From Acinetobacter junii CIP 64.5 (lineage in GTDB: Bacteria > Pseudomonadota > Gammaproteobacteria > Pseudomonadales > Moraxellaceae): DNA of 64,000 bases. The notes beneath the pieces were generated by a model. The model searched no databases. It saw only the letters and a list, made by a program, of their open reading frames with translations, and was not told the origin of the DNA. Below are positions 57,678 through 64,000 of the stretch, piece by piece. Every line of letters starts with the position of its first letter. Within the stretch, counting starts at the first letter, position 1. A program made the translations under genes and the position numbers. Location: assembly GCF_000368765.1 (NCBI RefSeq), contig NZ_KB849655.1, forward strand, positions 63,484 through 127,483. Reading direction: 5' to 3'.

Positions 57678-58601
57678 ATGAAAAATGTTGGGATGAAACC
57701 CGAAAGTTATCGTGTAGCTGAAGCACAAGCTGTTTTACATGCACCTGCACATTGTATTCAACTCCTACGTGACGGAAATACCGAAAAGGGCGATGCACTG
57801 AAAACTGCGCGTATTGCAGGTATATTGGCAGCGAAACGAACGGATGAGCTGATTCCGCTTTGCCATCCATTACCGATTTATCGTGCCGATGTTGAATATG
57901 AATTAAATGATGATCATGTCGTAATTTTAACCACGGTAGAAACGATTGGTCCTACAGGTGTTGAGATGGAGGCACTCACAGCTGCCAGTCTTGCAGGTTT
58001 AACGTTATATGACATGTTAAAACCGCATTGTGAGCCAGAAGAGCTTTGTTTAGATCAATGTAAATTGCTCAAGAAAAAAGGCGGAAAATCACATTTCAAA
58101 CGTACCTTACGTCAACCTGTTTCTGCTGCAGTGATTGTTCTCTCAGATACTGTGGCAGCTGGTCGAAAACCTGATACGGCAGGAAAGTCAGTTGTTGATA
58201 CTTTGACAGAAGCTGGTTTTGATCCAATTCATTATCAAATTCTGCCTGATGAATCTGATCAGTTAAAGGATCTAGTGTTAGAGCTAAGCAAATCTTATGC
58301 ATGCATTATGACTGTTGGTGGTACAGGAATCGGGAAGCGTGACATAACGGTAGATACGCTTGAGCCATTGTTAGAAAGAAAATTAGATGGTTTGATGGAA
58401 GCGGCGCGTTCTTTTGGACAGAAGCGTACGCCATATGCGGCTATGTCGCGTGGGGTGGCTGGTTTTATTGATCGTTCGTTAGTAGTGACTTTACCTGGTA
58501 GTCGTGGCGGCGCAAGTGAATCAATGGCTGCAATTTTGCCAGCCTTGGTGCATATTTTTGATGTTTGCAGTGATTTGCCACATCCAGGGGGATATGAGTA
58601 A
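57678..58601 (+). CDS. moaCB: MoaC-MoaB bifunctional cofactor synthesis protein
   Basis: 307 residues. The first about 150 are MoaC (DALKTARIAGILAAKRTDELIPLCHPLP; GPTGVEMEALTAAS), which with MoaA makes cyclic pyranopterin phosphate. Residues 155-307 are a MoaB/MogA-type molybdopterin adenylyltransferase domain (TVGGTGIGKRDITVD; LPGSRGGASE). The two are normally separate proteins in E. coli. Its stop overlaps the moeA start (TAATG). Confidence 0.92.
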   Translation: MKNVGMKPESYRVAEAQAVLHAPAHCIQLLRDGNTEKGDALKTARIAGILAAKRTDELIPLCHPLPIYRADVEYELNDDHVVILTTVETIGPTGVEMEALTAASLAGLTLYDMLKPHCEPEELCLDQCKLLKKKGGKSHFKRTLRQPVSAAVIVLSDTVAAGRKPDTAGKSVVDTLTEAGFDPIHYQILPDESDQLKDLVLELSKSYACIMTVGGTGIGKRDITVDTLEPLLERKLDGLMEAARSFGQKRTPYAAMSRGVAGFIDRSLVVTLPGSRGGASESMAAILPALVHIFDVCSDLPHPGGYE

Positions 58602-59830
58602 TGTCAGGATGTGGTGCTGAGAAAGGGTTGATCAGTATTGATGATGCTTTGGCGTTGATTCAGTCAACGCCTAGCGCATTGACGGTTGAGCAACTGCCAT
58701 TAACCGAATGTCTGAATCGTTATTTGGCTCAAGATGTGTATTCAGAGGTCGATTTACCCACTTTTTCACAAAGTGCTGTGGATGGGTATGCAATATGTTC
58801 ATCCTCTGAAAATCTTCAAGATTCAGTATTTGAAGTTATTGGAGAGATAAAAGCAGGAAGTGAACTTGATCATCAACTTCTGCAGGGACAAGCCATACGT
58901 ATTTTTACTGGGGGTAAGGTTCCAACTGGAACGACACATGTCGCTAGACAAGAAATTGTAAAGATCGAATCAAATAATAAAATCCGATTAGTCGAACATA
59001 TTCAGCAACAAGCAGATATTCGTTTTGCAGGCGAGGAAATTCAATTAGGTCAGAAGATTGCTGAATGTGGTCAGAAAATTAATATTGGTGCGCTTGCAGC
59101 ATTGAGTATGATCGGTGTACGAAGTATTGCTGTATATAGACTACCTAAAGTAGCTGTACTCGTCACTGGTGATGAAGTTGCTGAAACACCAGAAGATTTA
59201 AAAGCTGGCAAAGTTTTTGATGCAAATGGACCTTTATTAAAAGCATGGTTTGAAGATTACGGCATAGAGGTAAATATTCTGCACATTGCAGATGAGTCTC
59301 AACGTGTTACTCAATGTTTTAACCAATTAAAACAACAATATGATGTGATCATCACCACAGGTGGTGTATCTGTTGGGGACTATGATTTTGTCCGTCCTTG
59401 TTCATTTGACGCAGGTTTCGAACAAATATTTTGGAAAGTTAAACAAAAACCAGGTAAACCACTTTTCTTCGCCCAATATATTGAAGATGAGCATCGCTGT
59501 TTTTTACTTGGATTGCCTGGAAATCCAGCTGCAGTTTATGTTTGCATGCAAATCTATGGCAAGGTTTTATTAGATGCATTGCAAAATCAAGATCAATCAA
59601 TCAATTGGTTTAGTGGAACATTAACACACGAACTTAAATCTGATGCACGTGAGCGTTTTTTAAGAATGCAGGCTTATTACGAACATGGACAATTAAAATT
59701 AAAAAGTCTAGCTAAGCAACAATCACATATGCTCAGTAATTTAATGCAAGCAAATTGTTTGGTTCGAGTTCCTGCAAATACTAAACTTGAGATTGGACAA
59801 GAATTAACAGGTGTATTTATAACGATTTAA
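58601..59830 (+). CDS. moeA: Molybdopterin molybdenumtransferase MoeA
   Basis: 409 residues of normal MoeA length and domain order, with QSAVDGYA, VTGDEV, TTGGVSVGDYDFV and LPGNPAAV. It inserts molybdenum into adenylated molybdopterin made by the MoaB/MogA-like domain encoded just upstream. It overlaps the previous gene by one base and is the last gene of the moa operon. Confidence 0.94.
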   Translation: MSGCGAEKGLISIDDALALIQSTPSALTVEQLPLTECLNRYLAQDVYSEVDLPTFSQSAVDGYAICSSSENLQDSVFEVIGEIKAGSELDHQLLQGQAIRIFTGGKVPTGTTHVARQEIVKIESNNKIRLVEHIQQQADIRFAGEEIQLGQKIAECGQKINIGALAALSMIGVRSIAVYRLPKVAVLVTGDEVAETPEDLKAGKVFDANGPLLKAWFEDYGIEVNILHIADESQRVTQCFNQLKQQYDVIITTGGVSVGDYDFVRPCSFDAGFEQIFWKVKQKPGKPLFFAQYIEDEHRCFLLGLPGNPAAVYVCMQIYGKVLLDALQNQDQSINWFSGTLTHELKSDARERFLRMQAYYEHGQLKLKSLAKQQSHMLSNLMQANCLVRVPANTKLEIGQELTGVFITI

Positions 59831-60005
59831 TTTTTGATTACATTATGTAACTAGCATTGTTTTTAGATGTTGTTGACGAGTTCTGATATTGCATCTAAAC
59901 AATAAACTGGTTTAGTGTAATATCAGTATTGTTTTTCTTATAAATAATACGGTTCAAGACATGGATGGTGTCTTTTAATACTTTAAAAATAATTAGGTGA
60001 TAATA

Positions 60006-60488
60006 ATGAAATGGGAAGAAATCGGTGAGCAACCATGTTCTGTTGCTAGAACACTTTCGGTTCTAGGTGATCGTTGGACAATGTTGATTCTACGAAATGC
60101 TTTTATGGGTATACGCCGTTTTGATGATTTCCAGCGCAGCTTAGGGCTAACACGTCATGTGTTATCAGAACGTTTAAAACGACTTGTAGAACATGAAATT
60201 TTAGTTAAAGTTCCTTATGTCGAGCGTCAAGAACGGTTTGAATATCAACTTACAGAAAAAGGACTAGACATGTATCCAATCATTCTTTCGATGGTACAGT
60301 GGGCTGATAAGTGGATGGATAAAGGGTTAGGTAAGCCGATAGAATTTACACATAAAAGTTGTGGCAAGAAAATAAGCCCCAAAGTAGTTTGTTCTGAATG
60401 CGAAGAGCCTATTCGTGTAAAAGATGTAAGAGTTGCAGCTGGACCAGGGTATTTCGCTTTCGTAGAGCAAAAGAAGAAGACAGCTTAA
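60006..60488 (+). CDS. HxlR-type winged-helix regulator
   Basis: 160 residues from the ATG at 60006. An N-terminal HxlR domain with the signature PCSVARTLSVLGDRWTMLILR spans residues 8-100. It is followed by a C-terminal extension with three cysteines (HKSCG and VCSEC) that could form a small metal or redox site. HxlR proteins often respond to reactive electrophiles or quinones. The target is not evident. Confidence 0.87.
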   Translation: MKWEEIGEQPCSVARTLSVLGDRWTMLILRNAFMGIRRFDDFQRSLGLTRHVLSERLKRLVEHEILVKVPYVERQERFEYQLTEKGLDMYPIILSMVQWADKWMDKGLGKPIEFTHKSCGKKISPKVVCSECEEPIRVKDVRVAAGPGYFAFVEQKKKTA

Positions 60489-60503
60489 TTCAAGTTTCTT
60501 CTT

Positions 60504-60537
60504 GTTCTATCTCATGTTTTATTACGTGAGATAGAAC
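60504..60537. terminator. Strong hairpin between hxlR-type and tusE genes
   Basis: GTTCTATCTCA pairs with TGAGATAGAAC (11 bp, extendable). It lies between convergent genes. There is no long T run, so it may be a weak or bidirectional terminator. Confidence 0.55.
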
Positions 60538-60598
60538 TTCAAAAAATTTAGGGTTTAATCTGTTATCTATGCTAAAAAAAATCTTTAATCATAAGTGT

Positions 60599-60910
60599 TT
60601 ACAAACAATTTGCAGGTTTGGGAACGCCCGCCAATCGGCTTAAGTGGCGTGCAACTAAACCTGTATTGAACTTCTGCTGTAGTTCAGCATTGTTAATCTC
60701 AGGGCTTACCGTTTTCATTAAAAATTTTATTAGTGGTCGGGTAGCTGGAGAATGTCCAAACTGTTGATAAAACTGACGTACAGCATTTAAAACCTCAAAA
60801 TGCCATTCTGTAAGCTCCAAATCTAATGATTTAGCAAGCTCCTTAGCAACTTCATGGTTCCAAACGGTATAGTCAACTAAATGTCCGTCTTGATCTAGCT
60901 CTAATTGCAT
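60599..60910 (-). CDS. tusE: Sulfur relay protein TusE (DsrC family)
   Basis: 103 residues ending in PKPANCL, with the conserved penultimate cysteine (C102) that receives persulfide from TusD. It matches DsrC/TusE (LDLELTEWHFEVLNAVRQFY). It passes sulfur to MnmA for 2-thiouridine in tRNA. Last gene of tusDCBE. Confidence 0.9.
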   Translation of the reverse strand: MQLELDQDGHLVDYTVWNHEVAKELAKSLDLELTEWHFEVLNAVRQFYQQFGHSPATRPLIKFLMKTVSPEINNAELQQKFNTGLVARHLSRLAGVPKPANCL

Positions 60911-60939
60911 AAAATAGCCTAAGCAAAATTAAAAATATC

Positions 60940-61224
60940 TTATTTAAGTGTAATACAATGATGAAATTCTAAAACTAAATCAGCAAAATCAGAGTATTGC
61001 AAAATGTTGATTTGCGTGTGATTAGTCTGATTTAGTAAATTAACATCTGAATCTAAACAATATATGCTCCGATAATTATTAAAAATTTCATCAGGTACAG
61101 CTAACAAAGCTTCACCCATGATCACGATCGGGTCGTCAACTAATGCAAATTGATATAGCTCGCTCCAAACTTTCGCCAGATTGCTATATGGTGCCTGAAT
61201 GATAATTAATTTTTTTTTGTTCAT
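60940..61224 (-). CDS. tusB: Sulfur relay protein TusB (DsrH-like)
   Basis: 94 residues and weakly conserved. The call as TusB/DsrH rests on size, on the YSNLAKVWSEL and GEALLAVPDEIF segments, and above all on its place between tusC and tusE. TusB forms part of the TusBCD hexamer. Confidence 0.75.
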   Translation of the reverse strand: MNKKKLIIIQAPYSNLAKVWSELYQFALVDDPIVIMGEALLAVPDEIFNNYRSIYCLDSDVNLLNQTNHTQINILQYSDFADLVLEFHHCITLK

Positions 61225-61237
61225 GGGGAAATCTCAA

Positions 61238-61588
61238 TCACCAATATAAGACATGATCAAATGATCGAACGAATTCTGGAAGCAAGTTAACCAGTTCTAT
61301 ATCTTGATCAGAATTTTGAACCTCATGACGATCTTTATTTTTTTCTTCAATCAGAATAGGTGTCAAATCATAAAATTCAAAACTTTCCACCATATTGGAT
61401 GCAATTTTAAAAGCATCACGGAATTGATTAAATTGTAGCTTATTGTTTAGTAGGCTAATTGCAGCGTCTTTGAATAATACTTTGACAGATATACCAAAGG
61501 TTGCTAAAACCATAATAGCAGATAAACTTTCGTTGATTTGCAAACTGGTCAAATTGGGCTGCGTTAGGATGACGAGTACAGTTTTCAC
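61238..61588 (-). CDS. tusC: Sulfur relay protein TusC (DsrF-like)
   Basis: 116 residues of the DsrE/F fold (ALVILTQPN-like start, VLATFGISVKVLFKDAAISLL). It lies 44 bases after tusD and 13 bases before tusB. It is a structural member of the TusBCD sulfur-transfer complex. Confidence 0.82.
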   Translation of the reverse strand: MKTVLVILTQPNLTSLQINESLSAIMVLATFGISVKVLFKDAAISLLNNKLQFNQFRDAFKIASNMVESFEFYDLTPILIEEKNKDRHEVQNSDQDIELVNLLPEFVRSFDHVLYW

Positions 61589-61632
61589 ACAATTTACCTT
61601 TTAAAAGCAACACTCTAATTAAGAACTTAGAA

Positions 61633-62001
61633 TTAAAATTGAATTAACCGCGAACAGCTTTGCACAGCATCAGCTAATTCACCGAGACCGACTAACTCAA
61701 ATCCTTGAGCTAAGTTGTGATGTTGTAGCGAATGACGTTGCGCATTGTCCGCATCAGTGATTCCTCTAGCGAGAGCAGCACTGACACAGACAGGGAGTCG
61801 AATACCAAGTTTTTGCCATTCATGTTTCAAATTACGTTGATCATCAGGAAACCACTGAAAATCATTCGCGACTTGAACACCATCTTGGTAAAAGAAAACA
61901 CGAAACTCTTCATGCTTGTCTTGCAATGCTTGAGCTAAACCAAAAGCATGCCAAGCGATGATAGACGTTGGTGCTGAGGTAATTAATAGTAGTGTACTCA
62001 T
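61633..62001 (-). CDS. tusD: Sulfurtransferase TusD (DsrE)
   Basis: 122 residues with the catalytic cysteine C72 in RLPVCVSAALARG, corresponding to Cys78 of E. coli TusD. It accepts persulfide from TusA and hands it to TusE. First gene of tusDCBE, divergent from the GalE-like gene. tusA is not in the window. Confidence 0.9.
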   Translation of the reverse strand: MSTLLLITSAPTSIIAWHAFGLAQALQDKHEEFRVFFYQDGVQVANDFQWFPDDQRNLKHEWQKLGIRLPVCVSAALARGITDADNAQRHSLQHHNLAQGFELVGLGELADAVQSCSRLIQF

Positions 62002-62064
62002 TGAACATTCACTATAGCTATAGTCGGCAAATGATGGACATATTAAAAAGAAGGCAAGTATACA

Positions 62065-63072
62065 ATGATTTTGGTGACAGGTGGTTTAGGCTTTATTGGT
62101 TCCCACATTGCCTTGAGTTTATTGGCTCGAGGTCATGAGATCGTCATTGTTGATAACTTAGCTAATTCTACATTGCAAACTTTGGAACGCCTAGAGTATA
62201 TCTCAGGTATGTATATACCATTTGCCAAGCTCGATGTCCGAAATACACCTGCATTAAATAAAGTCTTTGAACAATACTCAATAGACACTGTTATTCACAC
62301 GGCAAGTTTTAAATCTTTAGAAGAATCCGTGTTAAAACCACTTGAATATTATAACGATAATGTCAGTAGTATTATGAGTTTACTCCGTGCGATGCAACGG
62401 ATGGGTGTTCGGCAACTAGTTAATATTTCCAGTTTAGCCGTTTATGGTAAATCAGATGATCAATTGATTGAGGATACGGAATTTAATTATACCTATTCAA
62501 ATCCTTATATCCGTTCGCAACAAATGGTTGAAGACATCATCGCTGATACTTACAAAGTCGACCATGATTGGAAAATGGTAAATCTAAGATTGTCTAATAT
62601 TGTTGGTGCATTTGAACATGGGGTTTTAGGGGAATACGTTCCGCAATTGCCCAAAAATATCGTACCACTCGCTTTGCAGGTTGCCGCGATGCAAAGAGAG
62701 TGCATTGAACTCCAAAATCAGGCAAATACTACTGATGGTACTGTTGAGCGAAGCTTTTTACATGTATTGGATGCTTGTGATGCTGTATTAGCATCTTTAC
62801 ATTGGTTATCAACTCAACAAGGATGTTTAGAGAGTTTTAATATCGCCCATAATGATTTAACTTCAATAAGCAAATTAATTGAAGAAATTAGTAAAGTAAC
62901 CAAAATGGAGATACGCGTGCAGCCGGCTGTTTATCAACATGAGGAGCTTAGTCAGCTTGGGGCGAATATCGATAAGGCTGCGAAAATATTGAATTGGACT
63001 CCTAAGCGTTCTTTAACCCAGATGATTGAGGATGAATGGAGATTTTATCTCAATATTTTGAAGGGTAACTAA
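62065..63072 (+). CDS. GalE-like SDR protein lacking the catalytic lysine
   Basis: 335 residues of the extended SDR fold. NAD-binding GGLGFIGSH and the Ser of NISSLAVYG are present. The YxxxK motif reads Y-I-R-S-Q (in NPYIRSQQMVED), so the catalytic Lys of UDP-glucose 4-epimerase is Gln here. The codon is CAA, two changes from AAA/AAG. Either the protein is not a classical epimerase or it works through another residue. There are no sugar genes nearby. Confidence 0.8.
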   Translation: MILVTGGLGFIGSHIALSLLARGHEIVIVDNLANSTLQTLERLEYISGMYIPFAKLDVRNTPALNKVFEQYSIDTVIHTASFKSLEESVLKPLEYYNDNVSSIMSLLRAMQRMGVRQLVNISSLAVYGKSDDQLIEDTEFNYTYSNPYIRSQQMVEDIIADTYKVDHDWKMVNLRLSNIVGAFEHGVLGEYVPQLPKNIVPLALQVAAMQRECIELQNQANTTDGTVERSFLHVLDACDAVLASLHWLSTQQGCLESFNIAHNDLTSISKLIEEISKVTKMEIRVQPAVYQHEELSQLGANIDKAAKILNWTPKRSLTQMIEDEWRFYLNILKGN

Positions 63073-63189
63073 TAAATAATGATTCTTATTTACATTTATA
63101 GCTACTTTCATTAGGATAGAAATATAAGCCAAAGCACCATCCGCTCTAGCCCATTTATAAAAGTTTATTGATTGAATTTGAGGTGTTTT

Positions 63190-64000
63190 ATGCAAATGCG
63201 AATTGAACATGACACGATGGGTGAGGTTGCAGTTCCAAACAATGCTTTATGGGGGGCGCAAACTCAAAGAAGTTTGCAAAACTTCAAAATAGGACATGAA
63301 AGATTACCAAGAGCAATGATTCGTGCAATGGGGCTTGTAAAGAAAGCCGCAGCAATAACTAATGCTGAGTTAAAACAACTGCCTCAAGAGTTAAGCCAAT
63401 ATATCGTAGATGCTGCTGAAGAGGTGATTGAAGGCAAGTGGGATGATCAATTTCCACTTGTAGTGTGGCAAACGGGCTCGGGTACGCAAAGTAATATGAA
63501 TTGCAATGAAGTGATTGCAAATATTGCGAATCAGAAGCTTGGTCATGCTTTAGGTGCCCAAAATCCTGTACATCCAAATGATCATGTAAATCGAGCTCAA
63601 TCTACAAATGATTCTTTTCCTACAGCAATTCATGTTGCTGCCGCACTTCAAATTAATGAATTATTAATCCCTGCCGTTGAGAAGTTAAAAGATACTCTGC
63701 ACGCTAAATCACAAGAGTTTAATGACATCGTGAAGATTGGACGTACACATCTACAAGATGCAACGCCGCTTACATTGGGTCAAGAATTTAGTGGGTATGT
63801 CTCACAGCTTGAACATGGACTTAAGCGTTTAAACCAAGCATTAGCTGGTTTGTATGAATTGCCACTTGGTGGAACGGCTGTTGGCACTGGACTGAATGCT
63901 CATCCAGATTATGCAGTTAAAGCAGCTGAACAATTAAGTGGTTTGACGGGACTACCTTTTATAACAGCACCTAATAAGTTTGAAGCATTGGCAGGAAGAG
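63190..64000 (+). CDS. fumC: Class II fumarate hydratase, 5' part
   Basis: 270 codons are visible and the frame runs off the window. It starts at the ATG at 63190 after GAGGT. Fumarase C features are clear: [47 protein letters not shown] and [16 protein letters not shown]. It hydrates fumarate to malate in the TCA cycle without an iron-sulfur cluster. The GSSxMPxK loop lies beyond the end. Confidence 0.93.
   Translation, partial: MQMRIEHDTMGEVAVPNNALWGAQTQRSLQNFKIGHERLPRAMIRAMGLVKKAAAITNAELKQLPQELSQYIVDAAEEVIEGKWDDQFPLVVWQTGSGTQSNMNCNEVIANIANQKLGHALGAQNPVHPNDHVNRAQSTNDSFPTAIHVAAALQINELLIPAVEKLKDTLHAKSQEFNDIVKIGRTHLQDATPLTLGQEFSGYVSQLEHGLKRLNQALAGLYELPLGGTAVGTGLNAHPDYAVKAAEQLSGLTGLPFITAPNKFEALAGR

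Overview
The window is AT-rich chromosomal DNA from a gammaproteobacterium, most probably an Acinetobacter species. The basis is gene content and order: aroQ-accB-accC, a MoaC-MoaB fusion, the hpd/maiA/fahA/aromatic permease cluster, RoxA beside dnaX, and the Acinetobacter-style nas/nir/moa region. The species call is an inference from protein resemblance, not a database result. No tRNA, rRNA, CRISPR array or prophage was seen. || Layout. 0-10 kb: a partial AraC-type regulator, a MaoC hydratase, an ABC exporter, a metal-dependent hydrolase, an MscS channel, DUF2058 and DUF1275 proteins, SstT, and a SulP permease behind a BigR-like persulfide-sensor repressor. 10.3-12.6 kb: a candidate small RNA, a TetR regulator and an IS5-family element. 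12.6-21.5 kb: core genes roxA, dnaX (with a Pro-Glu hexanucleotide repeat), a thioesterase and iron alcohol dehydrogenase pair, a low-molecular-weight phosphatase, murB, a DUF218 protein and a hydrolase. 21.5-24.8 kb: an accessory patch with a secreted-protein gene split by an IS4-family element (perfect 10-bp target duplication) and two envelope proteins of unknown function. 24.9-33.5 kb: an FMN glutamate-synthase-like protein, then tyrosine/homogentisate catabolism (hpd, iclR, a VOC protein, maiA, fahA, aromatic amino-acid permease). 33.7-39.4 kb: an MFS transporter, an amidase, a secreted protein and accC-accB-aroQ. 40-51.5 kb: nitrate assimilation (nasS-nasT, nitrate transporter, nirB, a NirD-flavoprotein fusion, nitrate reductase, mobA). 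51.5-60 kb: dsdA, a decayed molybdopterin oxidoreductase, and the moaA-D-E-CB-moeA cofactor operon. 60-64 kb: an HxlR regulator, tusDCBE, a GalE-like protein lacking the catalytic lysine, and the start of fumC. || How it works together. Nitrate enters through the MFS carrier and is reduced to nitrite by the molybdenum nitrate reductase, then to ammonium by siroheme NirB. MobA and the moa/moe operon supply the cofactor. The nas operon carries a sigma-54-type promoter and, starting two bases after the predicted transcription start, two short hairpins with A1/G4 hexaloops. This is what the ANTAR protein NasT, encoded divergently with its partner NasS, is expected to bind. A second sigma-54-like site and a structured leader precede moaA. 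In the tyrosine cluster the usual cupin homogentisate dioxygenase is absent, and a small VOC-fold protein with a complete 2-His-1-Glu site sits in its place. Two near-identical AT-rich operator-like sequences flank that cluster and probably bind its IclR regulator. || Best candidates for something undescribed: the VOC protein as a replacement homogentisate dioxygenase, two candidate small RNAs, the moaA leader, the hairpin-rich block upstream of the nitrate reductase, and the Lys-less GalE-like protein.
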